A DNA stretch of 64,000 nucleotides from Limimaricola variabilis (GTDB lineage: Bacteria; Pseudomonadota; Alphaproteobacteria; Rhodobacterales; Rhodobacteraceae), in NCBI RefSeq assembly GCF_014195545.1, contig NZ_JACIBX010000001.1, positions 82,463 to 146,462 of the forward strand, given 5' to 3'. The notes under the pieces are model-generated. The model saw only the letters and a list, made by a program, of their open reading frames with translations. It was not told where the DNA came from and did no database searches. Of the stretch, positions 43,669-52,626 are shown one piece after another. The translations under genes and the position numbers were made by a program. The first letter of the stretch is position 1; each line of letters starts with the position of its first letter.

Positions 43669-45420
43669 TCACACCAGCACCGCGCCGCCGGCCTCGATGG
43701 CATGCGCGGTCGAGACCTCGCCCATCAGCATCTCGTTATGGGCCTTGCCCGACGGGATCATCGGGAAGCAGTTCTCGTGCTTCTCGACGAGGCAGTCGAA
43801 GATGACCGGGCCGTCATAGTCGAGCATCTCCATGATCGCGTCGTCGAGATCGGCGGGGTCCGAGCACTGGATGCCCTTGGCGCCGAAGGCCTCGGCGAGC
43901 TTGACGAAATCGGGCAGCGCCTCGGACCAGCTCTGCGAGTAGCGCTCGCCATGCAGCAGCTCCTGCCACTGGCGCACCATGCCGAGCCGCTCGTTGTTGA
44001 GGATGAACTGCTTGACCGGCAGGCGGTACTGCACCGCGGTGCCCATCTCCTGCATGTTCATCAGCCACGACGCCTCGCCCGCGACGTTGATCACGAGCGC
44101 GTCGGGATGCGCCATCTGCACGCCGATCGAGGCCGGGAAGCCGTAGCCCATGGTGCCGAGGCCGCCGGAGGTCATCCAGCGGTTCGGATCCTCGAAGCCG
44201 AGATACTGCGCGGCCCACATCTGGTGCTGGCCGACCTCGGTGGTGACGTAGCGGTCGCGGCCCTTGGTCAGCGCCTCGAGCCGCTGCAGCGCGTATTGCG
44301 GCTTGATGATCTTGTCGGAGTTGCGGAAGGCGAGGCAGTCCTTGGCGCGCCATTCGGCGATCTGCGCCTGCCATTGCGCCAGCCCCTCGCGGTCGGTCTT
44401 GCGGCCATTGGCGGACCAGGCGTCGAGCAGGTCCTTGAGCACATGCGCGACGTCGCCGATGATCGGGATGTCGGTGCGGATCACCTTGTTGAGCGAGGAG
44501 GGGTCGATGTCGATATGGGCGCGCACCGAGTTCGGCGAGAAGGCGTCGATCCGGCCGGTGATCCGGTCGTCGAAGCGGGCGCCGACGCAGATCAGCAGGT
44601 CGCAGCCATGCATCGCCATGTTGGCCTCATAGAGCCCGTGCATGCCGAGCATGCCCAACCACTGCTCGCCCGAGGCCGGATAGGCGCCGAGGCCCATCAG
44701 CGTCGAGGTGATCGGGAAGCCGGTGGCGGAGACCAGCTCGCGCAGTAGCTTGCTGGCCTCGGGGCCGGAGTTGATTACCCCGCCGCCGGTGTAGAAGACC
44801 GGGCGCTTGGCGGTTTCCATGGCACGGGCCAGCGCCTCGATGCCGGCCGGGTCGCCCTTGACCGCGGGGGCGTAGCGGGTCGAGCGGGTTTCCTTGCCGC
44901 CATATTCGCCGGTGGCGAACTGCACATCCTTCGGGATGTCGACCAGCACCGGGCCGGGGCGGCCCGAGGTGGCGACGTGGAACGCCTCGTGCAGCGTCGA
45001 GCCGAGCCGGTCGGTCTCCTTCACCAGCCAGTTGTGCTTGGTGCAGGGGCGGGTGATGCCGACGGTGTCGGCCTCCTGGAAGGCGTCCGAGCCGATCATG
45101 AAGGTCGGCACCTGGCCCGACAGCACGACGATCGGGATCGAGTCGAGCAGCGCGTCGGTCAGGCCGGTGACGGCGTTGGTCGCGCCGGGGCCGGAGGTGA
45201 CCAGCGCGACGCCCGGCTTGCCGGTGGAGCGGGCATAGCCCTCGGCCGCGTGGATCGCGCCCTGTTCGTGGCGCACCAGCACGTGGCGGATTTCGTTCTG
45301 CTGGAACAGCTCGTCATAGATCGGCAGCACCGCGCCGCCCGGATAGCCGAACACCGTGTCGACGCCCTGATCCCTGAGCGCCTGCACGACCATCTTCGCG
45401 CCCGTCATTTGCCCTGTCAT
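43669..45420 (-). CDS. ilvB: Acetolactate synthase large (catalytic) subunit
   Basis: A 583-residue thiamine diphosphate enzyme making acetolactate or acetohydroxybutyrate, the first common step to valine, leucine and isoleucine. [17 protein letters not shown] with the catalytic Glu region ([18 protein letters not shown]), the FAD-binding middle domain and the C-terminal [39 protein letters not shown] are all present. Its leader codes for a Leu/Val-rich peptide and contains an intrinsic terminator, so transcription attenuation by branched-chain aminoacyl-tRNA supply is expected. Confidence 0.97.
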   Translation of the reverse strand: MTGQMTGAKMVVQALRDQGVDTVFGYPGGAVLPIYDELFQQNEIRHVLVRHEQGAIHAAEGYARSTGKPGVALVTSGPGATNAVTGLTDALLDSIPIVVLSGQVPTFMIGSDAFQEADTVGITRPCTKHNWLVKETDRLGSTLHEAFHVATSGRPGPVLVDIPKDVQFATGEYGGKETRSTRYAPAVKGDPAGIEALARAMETAKRPVFYTGGGVINSGPEASKLLRELVSATGFPITSTLMGLGAYPASGEQWLGMLGMHGLYEANMAMHGCDLLICVGARFDDRITGRIDAFSPNSVRAHIDIDPSSLNKVIRTDIPIIGDVAHVLKDLLDAWSANGRKTDREGLAQWQAQIAEWRAKDCLAFRNSDKIIKPQYALQRLEALTKGRDRYVTTEVGQHQMWAAQYLGFEDPNRWMTSGGLGTMGYGFPASIGVQMAHPDALVINVAGEASWLMNMQEMGTAVQYRLPVKQFILNNERLGMVRQWQELLHGERYSQSWSEALPDFVKLAEAFGAKGIQCSDPADLDDAIMEMLDYDGPVIFDCLVEKHENCFPMIPSGKAHNEMLMGEVSTAHAIEAGGAVLV

Positions 45421-45459
45421 CGTGCCGCTTCCCTGTCTGCTGCCCTGTCAGTGGATACG

Positions 45460-45484
45460 AAAAAGCCCCCGGTGATCCGGGGGC
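45460..45484 (-). terminator. Attenuator terminator in the ilvB leader
   Basis: GCCCCCGG, TGAT, CCGGGGGC are perfect 8-base arms; the five A residues at 45460-45464 give a U-tract in the leftward transcript. It lies between the leader peptide (stop at 45512) and the ilvB start (45420), the expected place of an attenuator. Confidence 0.85.
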
Positions 45485-45511
45485 GCATGGTCGACCGTCA
45501 TGGTCCTGCCG

Positions 45512-45559
45512 TTACCGGCCCACGCGCCCAACCTCACCAAGTACGAGAAGGAGATCCAT
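45512..45559 (-). CDS. Branched-chain leader peptide of the ilvBH operon (MDLLLVLGEVGRVGR)
   Basis: A 15-codon open frame with three consecutive Leu, a further Leu and three Val codons, ending 28 bases before an intrinsic terminator that precedes ilvB. A GGAG sits six bases upstream of its ATG. Leu/Val-rich leader peptides before ilvB are classical attenuation sensors: ribosome stalling at these codons when charged Leu- or Val-tRNA is scarce would favour an antiterminator and let transcription reach ilvB. The peptide itself is unlikely to have another function. Confidence 0.82.
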   Translation of the reverse strand: MDLLLVLGEVGRVGR

Positions 45560-45706
45560 GTTCTCCGGTCCTTTCCGTTCCGCCCGCGCAGATATGCACG
45601 GGCGGGCGGGAGCGTCAACCGCAAACGGCGGAGAAAATGTCGTGGACCCGCGCGTCAGGGTAACTTTCTTATGGCAAGGGGGTGCGTGGCGGTCGAAGCG
45701 CAAAGC

Positions 45707-46654
45707 CTATTGCGCTACCGAATTGCCCGACTCGGCCTTCGCATCCTCCATCAGCGGGTCGTTCTTGGCATCCTCCGGTTGCGGGTCATGCTTGGCCTGA
45801 CGCTCCATCTCGCTGTCGAACTCGGCCCCCATCAGCACGATGAAGGAGGACAGCCACAGCCACATCAGCAGCACGATCACGCCGCCCAGCGCGCCGAAGG
45901 TCTCGTTGTAGCCGCCGAAATTGCGGACGTAGAAGGCGAAGCCGATCGAGCCCACCAGCCACAAAAGGCAGGCCAGCCCGGCGCCCGGCGTGATCCAGCG
46001 CCATTTCTTGTCGCCCCGGTCGGGGCCGTAGCGGTAGAGGATCGCCAGACCCAGCGCGACGAGGATCAGCAGCACGGGCCAGCGCACGAGGTTGATGATC
46101 CACTCGGTGGTCGCGCCCCAGGGCAGCACGCCCAGCACCGCCGGCAGCAGCGCCGCGACGGCGATGATCAGCAGGAAGCCCACGATCATGCCGAGCGTCA
46201 GCGCCAGCTTGACGAGGTTGAACCTGACCAGCCCGCGGGTCTCCTCGGCCTCGAAGGCGACGTTGAGCCCTTCCATCAGCGACTGCACCCCCTTGGAGGC
46301 GGAGTAGATCGCCACCAGGATGCCGAACAGCGCGGCGAGGCCGAGCCCGCCCTCCTCGGAGCCGGCGACCTCCTTGGCCTGGCTCAGAACGATCTCGGCG
46401 GCCTGCTGCGGCAGGAAGCCCGACAGCGCCTGAAGCTGGTCGACCACGGTGGAGGGCTCGAAGAACAGCCCGGCGATCGCCATGGCGGCGACGATGCCGG
46501 GGAAGATCGCCAGCAGGCCGTAGAAAGCGCAGCCGGCGGCGATCAGGCTGACATGGTCGTCGCCGATCTCGGAATAGACCCGTTTCAGCGTGGCGAACCA
46601 GCCGGGCTTGTTGATGTCGCCCGGATGGGCGTCGGGGTTCTTGGCATGCGCCAT
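45707..46654 (-). CDS. YihY/BrkB family inner-membrane protein
   Basis: A 315-residue membrane protein with about six helices. GCAFYGLLAIFPGIVAAMAIAGLFF, IYSASKGVQSLMEGLNVAF and GGVIVLLMWLWLSSFIVLMGAEFDSEME are the hallmark segments of the YihY/BrkB (UPF0761) family. The acidic C-terminal tail from about residue 280 is variable. The function of the family is poorly defined; it has been linked to serum resistance and transport. AAGGAGG precedes the ATG at 46654. It lies upstream of the ilvBH leader on the same strand but is probably a separate unit. Confidence 0.9.
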   Translation of the reverse strand: MAHAKNPDAHPGDINKPGWFATLKRVYSEIGDDHVSLIAAGCAFYGLLAIFPGIVAAMAIAGLFFEPSTVVDQLQALSGFLPQQAAEIVLSQAKEVAGSEEGGLGLAALFGILVAIYSASKGVQSLMEGLNVAFEAEETRGLVRFNLVKLALTLGMIVGFLLIIAVAALLPAVLGVLPWGATTEWIINLVRWPVLLILVALGLAILYRYGPDRGDKKWRWITPGAGLACLLWLVGSIGFAFYVRNFGGYNETFGALGGVIVLLMWLWLSSFIVLMGAEFDSEMERQAKHDPQPEDAKNDPLMEDAKAESGNSVAQ

Positions 46655-46832
46655 CTGGGCCTCCTTGCTTGTCTGTCGTGACGACAACGTGACAGCACGC
46701 GGCCCGTTCCCGCGGGTTCCCGCCGATCGGCGATGAGACAAAACTCTTACAGAACCGTCGCATGGGTTTCATCTGCCGCGCCCAGCAGGGCGGCGTGAGC
46801 CCCGACGGGGCTTTGATGACAAGGGACACGCC

Positions 46833-48710
46833 ATGAAGCGCTTCAACATCAACAAGATCAGCTGGGACGAGCTGGACGAGCTGCGCCGCCCGACGCCCGA
46901 GACCACCGATTTCGATCGGGTGGTGCAGGCCGCTGTGTCGCGGCGCGGGTTCCTGACCGGCCTGGTGGCCTTCGGCTCCGGCGCGGCGGTGATGGGTGCC
47001 GGGGCGGTCCGCGCCTCCGGCGAGCTGAAGCAGGGCGCGGCGCGCTTCGCCTTCACCCCGATCGCGGCGCAGACCGATTTCACCGTGCATGTGCCCGAGG
47101 GCTACGAGTGGAAGGTGCTGGCGAGCTGGGGCGATCCGCTGTTCTCCGACGCGCCGGCCTTCGACCCGGCCAACGGCACCACCCCGGAGGGGCAGGTGCG
47201 GGCCTTCGGCGAGAACACCGACGGCATGGAGCTGTTCGACATCGACGGCCACGAGGTCATCGCGGTCAACCACGAATACGCCAATCTCGACATCAACCTG
47301 CCGCAGAACGACGAGGGCACGCCGCTGTCGGTGACCGATGTGCGCAAGATCCAGGACGCGCAGGGCGTCGCGGTGTTCGAGGTGAAGGAGGGCGAGAATG
47401 GCTGGGAGGTCGTGATCGACAGCCCCTTCAACCGCCGGATCACCCACAACACGCCGATGCGGATCGCGGGCCCCGCCGCCGGTCACGCGCTGCTGCGGAC
47501 CGAGGCCGACCCGTCCGGCACCGAGAGCCTCGGCACCTTCAACAATTGCGGTGCGGGCCGCACGCCGTGGGGCACCTACCTGACCTGCGAAGAGAACTTC
47601 AACGGCTACTTCGGCTCGACCGACGAAGCGTTCGAGCGCCCCGAGGGCTTTGCCCGCTACGGCATCGAGCTGGAGTCGGGCTACGACTACGAGAAGTTCG
47701 ACCCGCGCTTCGACATCTCGAGGAACCCGAACGAGCCGCACCGCGCCGGCTACGTGGTCGAGATCGACCCCTCGGACGCCGCCTCGACGCCGGTGAAGCG
47801 CACCGCGCTGGGCCGGTTCAAGCACGAGAACGCCGAGGTGACGCTGGCCGCCGATGGCCGCGTGGTGGTCTATCTGGGCGATGACGAGCGCGGCGAGTTC
47901 CTCTACCGCTATGTCTCCGACGACGTCTATGTGGAGGGGGGCGACACTTCCGGGCTGCTCGATGCGGGCCAGCTCTATGTCGCCAAGTTCCACGAGGACG
48001 GCACCGGCGAGTGGCTGGCGCTGACGCCGGAAGCCACCGGCATGGATCGCGCGATGATCCACATCCACACCCGACAGGCGGGCTCGGCGGTGGGCGCCAC
48101 GACCATGGACCGTCCGGAATGGGTCGCGGTGAACCCGACCCGGGTCGAGGCCTATTGCGCGCTCACCAACAACAAGAACCGCGCGGTGAAGGCCAATGCC
48201 GGCGGCGACGAGACCCCGGCCACCGGTCCCAACCCGCGGGCCGAGAACAATTACGGCCAGATCGTCCGCTGGCGTCCCGAGAACGAGGATCACGCCGCCG
48301 ACCGCTTCGACTGGGATCTCTATGTCATGGCGGGCAACCCGGAGGTGCATGCGGACGCCTATGCCGGTTCGACGAACGTCACGCCCGGCAACATGTTCAA
48401 CTCGCCCGACGGGATGAAATTCGACAGCCGCGGCATGCTGTGGATCCAGACCGATGGCGACGACAGCAACGAGGGCGAGTTTGCCGGCATGGGCAACAAC
48501 CAGATGCTGGTGGGCGATCCGGCCTCGGGCGAGATCGCGCGCTTCATGACCGGGCCCAAGGGGTCCGAGGTCACCGGCGCGACCTTCTCGACCGACCGCC
48601 GGACGCTGTTCGTCGGCATCCAGCATCCCGAGAACTTCCCCGACCCCGAGGCGCTGCCGCGCAGCTCGATCGTGGCGATCCGCCGCGCCGACGGCGCCGA
48701 GATCGGCTGA
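46833..48710 (+). CDS. phoX: PhoX-family calcium-dependent alkaline phosphatase
   Basis: A 625-residue exported phosphatase. A Tat signal, VSRRGFLTGLVAFGSGAAVMGAG (twin Arg at 37-38), follows an N-terminal cytoplasmic extension typical of PhoX. EFTVHVPEGY-like beta-propeller sequences, NNCGAGRTPWGTYLTCEENFNGYF, FKHENAEV and SPDGMKFDSRGMLWIQTDGDDS supply iron/calcium ligands known for PhoX. It releases phosphate from diverse esters in the periplasm. It is usually under PhoB control; a weak Pho-box-like repeat is noted at 46735-46752. Confidence 0.92.
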   Translation: MKRFNINKISWDELDELRRPTPETTDFDRVVQAAVSRRGFLTGLVAFGSGAAVMGAGAVRASGELKQGAARFAFTPIAAQTDFTVHVPEGYEWKVLASWGDPLFSDAPAFDPANGTTPEGQVRAFGENTDGMELFDIDGHEVIAVNHEYANLDINLPQNDEGTPLSVTDVRKIQDAQGVAVFEVKEGENGWEVVIDSPFNRRITHNTPMRIAGPAAGHALLRTEADPSGTESLGTFNNCGAGRTPWGTYLTCEENFNGYFGSTDEAFERPEGFARYGIELESGYDYEKFDPRFDISRNPNEPHRAGYVVEIDPSDAASTPVKRTALGRFKHENAEVTLAADGRVVVYLGDDERGEFLYRYVSDDVYVEGGDTSGLLDAGQLYVAKFHEDGTGEWLALTPEATGMDRAMIHIHTRQAGSAVGATTMDRPEWVAVNPTRVEAYCALTNNKNRAVKANAGGDETPATGPNPRAENNYGQIVRWRPENEDHAADRFDWDLYVMAGNPEVHADAYAGSTNVTPGNMFNSPDGMKFDSRGMLWIQTDGDDSNEGEFAGMGNNQMLVGDPASGEIARFMTGPKGSEVTGATFSTDRRTLFVGIQHPENFPDPEALPRSSIVAIRRADGAEIG

Positions 48711-48734
48711 TCCGGAGAGGGGCCCCGGCCCCGC

Positions 48735-48762
48735 GGGCGGCCCGGAGCGATCCGGGCCGCCC
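48735..48762 (+). terminator. Terminator hairpin after phoX
   Basis: GGGCGGCCCGGA, GCGA, TCCGGGCCGCCC: perfect 12-base arms with a GNRA tetraloop, 25 bases after the phoX stop. The T-run is only CTT. Confidence 0.65.
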
Positions 48763-48821
48763 CTTCGCGCTCTCGCCGCCGGGTCGCGGCGGCCTAGCTG
48801 GTCGGGCAAAGGAGATCCTCC

Positions 48822-50471
48822 ATGCTCGACCTGTGGTACAAGAACGCCGTCATCTACTGTCTCGACGTCGAGACCTTCATGGACGCCAATGGCGACGGGG
48901 TCGGGGATTTCAGCGGCCTGACCGACCGGCTCGACCACATCGAGGGGCTGGGGGCGACGGCGATCTGGCTCAACCCGTTCTACCCGACGCCGAACCGCGA
49001 CAACGGCTACGACATCACCGATTTCTACGGTATCGATCCCCGGCTCGGGAACGCGGGCGATTTCGTGAGCTTTGCCCGCGCCGCCTCGGATCGCGGGCTC
49101 AAGCTGATCATCGACCTCGTGGTCAACCATTGCTCGGTCGACCATCCCTGGTTCCAGAGCGCCCGCTCGGACCCCGACAGCCCCTATCGCGACTGGTTCG
49201 TCTGGTCGAAGGAAAAGCCCGCCGACATCACCGAGGGGATCATCTTTCCCGGCGTGCAGGAGGCGGTCTGGACCTATGACGAGAAGGCGGGCGCGTGGTA
49301 CATGCACCGCTTCTATGCGCATCAGGCGGATTTCAACATCGCCAACCCGGCGGTGCGGGCCGAGATCCTGAAGATCATGGGCTATTGGCTGGAGCTGGGG
49401 GTCTGGGGCTTCCGGATTGACGCGGTGCCCTTCCTGATCGAGTACAAGGGCCTCGACGAGGAGCCGGATCGCGACCCGATGCTGCTCTTGTCGGAGATGC
49501 GCGATTTCCTGAGCTGGCGGCGCGCGGGCGCGATCATGCTGGCCGAGGCCAATATCGAGCGCGAGAAGGCGCCGGAGTATTTCGGCGGCCGCGAGTTCGG
49601 CGCCGACGAGCGGATGCACCTGATCCTCGACTTCCCGCTGAACCAGGCGATGTGGCTGGGCTTCGCGCGCGGCGCGGCGACGCCGGTGATCGCGGCGCTG
49701 GGCAGCCGGCCCGAGGGCGCGCCGCTGCAGGCGCAATGGGCGACCTTCCTGCGCAATCACGACGAGCTGTCGCTCGACAAGCTTTCGGACAGCGAGCGGC
49801 AGGAGGTGTTCGACGCCTTCGGCCCGGATCCGGACATGCAGCTCTATGATCGCGGGCTGCGCCGCCGCCTCGCGCCGATGCTCGACGACACCGACCGGCT
49901 GGCGCTGGCGCAGTCGCTGCTGTTCGCGCTGCCGGGCACGCCGGTGATGTGGTATGGCGACGAGATCGGGCAGGGCGAGGATCTGTCGCAGAACGAGCGC
50001 GACGCGGTGCGCAGCCCGATGCAATGGGCCGACGAGCATCGCGGCGGCTTCTCGCGCGGGACCGGTGACCTGCTGCGCCCGGTGGTCGAGGACGGCCCCT
50101 GGGGGTTCCACGAGACCAACGTCGCCGCCCAGCGCGGCCGTCCGGGCAGCCTGCTCACCCGCGTGCAGCAGCTGGTGCGCTGCCGCCGCGCCTGCCCGGA
50201 GATCGGCTGGGGCGACACCGAGGTGGTCGAGGAGCTGCCGGAGCAGGTGCTCGGGCTGGTGTCGGCGTGGCGCGGCACGCGGGTGCTGACGCTGCACAAT
50301 TTTTCGGCCGAGCCGGTGCGTTGCGCGCCGAAGATCGCGGATGCGCATCACCTCGTCGCCCTGCTGGGCGGGCCGGACGAGGCGGCGCCCGGTCAGCTCG
50401 ATCCCGGCGGCGAGATCGAACTGCAGGGCTACGGCTATCGCTGGTACCGCATCGACGGCGAGCGCGCCTGA
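48822..50471 (+). CDS. GH13 alpha-amylase family enzyme, trehalose-synthase-like
   Basis: A 549-residue TIM-barrel glucoside enzyme. It begins MLDLWYKNAVIYCLDVETFMDANGDGVGDFSGL, as in maltose alpha-D-glucosyltransferases (TreS). Catalytic residues: Asp in WGFRIDAVPFL, Glu in IMLAEANIE, Asp in LRNHDELSLDKLS; DLVVNHCSVDHPWF is region I. A short C-terminal beta domain follows from about 455. TreS interconverts maltose and trehalose, a compatible-solute route; the exact specificity cannot be fixed from sequence. AAAGGAG precedes the ATG. Confidence 0.88.
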   Translation: MLDLWYKNAVIYCLDVETFMDANGDGVGDFSGLTDRLDHIEGLGATAIWLNPFYPTPNRDNGYDITDFYGIDPRLGNAGDFVSFARAASDRGLKLIIDLVVNHCSVDHPWFQSARSDPDSPYRDWFVWSKEKPADITEGIIFPGVQEAVWTYDEKAGAWYMHRFYAHQADFNIANPAVRAEILKIMGYWLELGVWGFRIDAVPFLIEYKGLDEEPDRDPMLLLSEMRDFLSWRRAGAIMLAEANIEREKAPEYFGGREFGADERMHLILDFPLNQAMWLGFARGAATPVIAALGSRPEGAPLQAQWATFLRNHDELSLDKLSDSERQEVFDAFGPDPDMQLYDRGLRRRLAPMLDDTDRLALAQSLLFALPGTPVMWYGDEIGQGEDLSQNERDAVRSPMQWADEHRGGFSRGTGDLLRPVVEDGPWGFHETNVAAQRGRPGSLLTRVQQLVRCRRACPEIGWGDTEVVEELPEQVLGLVSAWRGTRVLTLHNFSAEPVRCAPKIADAHHLVALLGGPDEAAPGQLDPGGEIELQGYGYRWYRIDGERA

Positions 50472-50513
50472 ACGGGACGCGGGCGGACCCCGGCGGGGTC
50501 CGCGACCGCGCGC

Positions 50514-51353
50514 TCAGCGCGCCCGGACGGGCCGGGTTTCGGGGAGGGTGATCCGGGCCACCTGCTCCGAGATCGGCGCGACCGAGAGCGGGTGGGTCTC
50601 GGCGCGGTAGTCCTCCTTGTCGCCCATCGGCTGCCACTGGCCGCCGCGATAGAGCTCGATCGCCGAGAAGCGCGACTTGTAGTCCATCTTGGGGCTGCCG
50701 GGGACCCAGTAGCCGAGATAGACGTAAGGCAGGCCCATCTCCTGCGCGATCCGCACATGGTCGAGGATCACATGGGTGCCGAGCGAGCGGCGGTCCTCGG
50801 CGGGGTCGAAGAAGGAATAGACCATCGACAGCCCGTCATCGAGGATGTCGGTCAGGCAGACCGCCCGCAGCCCGTGGCGCGCGTCATGCGCCGCCGACGG
50901 GTCGCTGTATTCGACCAGCCGGGTGCGGACCGGCGTCTCCTCGACCATCGCGGCGAACTCGAACATGTCCATGTCGGCCATGCCGCCGGTGGCGTGGCGG
51001 CTGTCGAGATAATCGCGAAACAGCGCGTATTGCTCCTCGGTGGCCCAGGGCGAGGTGGCGCGCCGTGCAAGGTCGCGGTTGCGCCGCAGCACCCGCGACT
51101 GGCTGCGCGAGGGGGTGAAGCGGGCGACGTCGATCCGGGCCGAGAGGCAGGCGGTGCATTCGGCGCAGGAGGGGCGGTAGAGCACGTTCTGGCTGCGCCG
51201 GAAGCCCTGCTTGGACAGCGAGTCGTTGAGCTTCTCGGCCTGTTCGCCCTGCAGCGCCGTAAACAGCTTCCGTTCCATCCGCTCCGCGAGATACGGGCAG
51301 GGCTGCGGGGCCGTCACGTAGAATTGCGGCGCAAAGGGCAGTGTATGGCGCAT
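50514..51353 (-). CDS. bpt: Aspartate/glutamate leucyltransferase (Bpt)
   Basis: A 279-residue aminoacyl-tRNA-protein transferase of the R-transferase-like group, which adds Leu to proteins with N-terminal Asp or Glu for ClpAP degradation (N-degron pathway). [43 protein letters not shown] and [37 protein letters not shown] are the family blocks. Length and start ([12 protein letters not shown]) are standard. It converges with the GH13 gene. Confidence 0.93.
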   Translation of the reverse strand: MRHTLPFAPQFYVTAPQPCPYLAERMERKLFTALQGEQAEKLNDSLSKQGFRRSQNVLYRPSCAECTACLSARIDVARFTPSRSQSRVLRRNRDLARRATSPWATEEQYALFRDYLDSRHATGGMADMDMFEFAAMVEETPVRTRLVEYSDPSAAHDARHGLRAVCLTDILDDGLSMVYSFFDPAEDRRSLGTHVILDHVRIAQEMGLPYVYLGYWVPGSPKMDYKSRFSAIELYRGGQWQPMGDKEDYRAETHPLSVAPISEQVARITLPETRPVRAR

Positions 51354-51456
51354 CGGCAGGGCTCTGTCGGCAGCTACCGGCCAAAGCTAGCGCCGCGTCC
51401 GCGTCCTGCCAAGTCCCGGAGGGGACATGGCAGGCATTCGGGACACGACGCTGCGT

Positions 51457-51918
51457 TCAGCGCCGGCGGCGCAGGGCTGTGGTGGCGAGCACGCTGTCGG
51501 TCAGGCCCTGGCCGTGCGGGGTCAGCAGCATCATCGCCATCGAAACCAGCTGCAGCGGGAAGATCATGATCGAAACCGCGTAGCCGGCCGTGTGCAAAAA
51601 GGCCTGCGTCGGATCGAGCGGCCGGTCGCTGCCGTCGCGCAGTTCGATCGCCATCAGCCGCATGCCCCATGTCGCCGAGCCGCTCGCGATGGTCCACCAG
51701 CGGTACAGGAAGCCCACGACCATCATCATCATCGGGAAGAAGAACAGCCCGACGAAGGCGGTGAGCGGAACCAGCAGCGCACAGATCACCGCGATCAGGG
51801 TCACGTCGACGAGCCAGGCGATGCCGCGCTTGAGCGCGACGCCCTCGTAGCAGTCGGGGCTCGTCTCGGGGTCGGGCAGGCCACGCAGCCGCGCGGCGAA
51901 GGTCGGTGAGGCGGTCAT
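51457..51918 (-). CDS. RDD family membrane protein
   Basis: A 153-residue protein with three hydrophobic segments and the RDD signature (LKRGIAWLVDVTLIA, Arg and Asp at the start of helix 1, and ATWGMRLMAIELRDG in the loop). RDD proteins are small inner-membrane proteins, some implicated in ion transport; no partner is evident here. It is on the same strand as bpt upstream of it and as the DUF2852 gene. Confidence 0.87.
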   Translation of the reverse strand: MTASPTFAARLRGLPDPETSPDCYEGVALKRGIAWLVDVTLIAVICALLVPLTAFVGLFFFPMMMMVVGFLYRWWTIASGSATWGMRLMAIELRDGSDRPLDPTQAFLHTAGYAVSIMIFPLQLVSMAMMLLTPHGQGLTDSVLATTALRRRR

Positions 51919-51984
51919 GGCACGATCCTCTCATGCGGGCAGGGAGGGGGCAAGCGGCCCCCCATGGGGGCCGCCGCGTCGGGA

Positions 51985-52437
51985 TCAGGCGGCGTCCTTG
52001 TCGCCGTTCTCGTCATCATTGCCGGCCTCGCGGGCCTTGGCGGCACGGTCGTCCATGAACTGGTCGAACTCGGCCTTGTCCTTGGCGTCGCGCAGCCGCT
52101 CGAGGAAGCTCTCGAAGGCGCGCTGCTCATCTTCGAGCCGGCGCAGGGTCTCGGCCTTGTATGCGTCGAAGGCCGTGTTGCCCGAGGAGCGCATGGCGGT
52201 GAAGGGCGAGACGCGGGCCCGGTGACTGCGGCAGGATTTGGCGAACATGCGTTTGCTCCAGATCATGTAGGCGAGAATGGCAAGGCCGAGGGGCCAGAAG
52301 GCGATGAAGCCGAGCACCATGGCGGCGATCCAGGCGGGCTTGCCGCGGGCGTCGAGCCAGCTCTCGGCGCGGACGAGCCAGTCCTTGAACCCGGACCGTC
52401 CGACGTGGCGTGACAGGGGCATGTCGGTCGTGGACAT
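51985..52437 (-). CDS. DUF2852 domain membrane protein
   Basis: A 150-residue protein. One strong membrane segment (PAWIAAMVLGFIAFWPLGLAILAYMIWSKRM, ~35-65) is followed by a conserved SGNTAFDAYKAETLRRLEDEQRAFESFLERLRDAKDKAEFDQFMDDR helical part, the DUF2852 signature of alphaproteobacteria. The tail is acidic. AAGGAG precedes the ATG at 52437. Function unknown. Its promoter region, shared with divergent glnE, contains two identical-arm ATGTGAA-N5-TTCACAT palindromes, so it is probably regulated by a dedicated transcription factor. Confidence 0.85.
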   Translation of the reverse strand: MSTTDMPLSRHVGRSGFKDWLVRAESWLDARGKPAWIAAMVLGFIAFWPLGLAILAYMIWSKRMFAKSCRSHRARVSPFTAMRSSGNTAFDAYKAETLRRLEDEQRAFESFLERLRDAKDKAEFDQFMDDRAAKAREAGNDDENGDKDAA

Positions 52438-52483
52438 CGAGGAACTCCTTCGTGGAAGGGGCCCGCTGCCGGGCCGGTTGGGG

Positions 52484-52561
52484 ATGTGAATGTCTTTCAC
52501 ATTACGGCAGATGGGCGTGGCATGGCGGCGCTTCAAGGGGTGATGTGAAGGGTTTTCACAT
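52484..52561. promoter_or_regulatory. Pair of ATGTGAA-N5-TTCACAT palindromes between the DUF2852 gene and glnE
   Basis: Site 1 is 52484-52502 and site 2 is 52543-52561, both with perfect 7-base arms and a 5-base centre, starting 59 bases apart. The arms are identical in the two sites, the centres differ (TGTCT and GGGTT), which is what selection on a dimeric repressor or activator site produces. Site 2 is followed by TTTTT and might also form a weak hairpin. TGTGA-N7-TCACA resembles but does not match the CRP site (N6). Confidence 0.7.
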
Positions 52562-52626
52562 TTTTCGCGCCAAAGCCCCCTCCGGCGACCGTTGACGCTC
52601 CCCGCGCCGCGCGCCACCTTCGCGCC

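Noticed and set aside
45786-50351. 1521-codon reverse-strand open frame
   Set aside because: It is antisense to phoX and the GH13 gene and shares the region of the YihY gene in another frame; long stop-free frames are expected at this GC content.
52543-52566. Terminator ATGTGAA...TTCACAT-TTTTT
   Set aside because: The stem is A/T-rich and weak, and an identical-arm copy without T-run lies 59 bp away, so a protein-binding site is the better reading.
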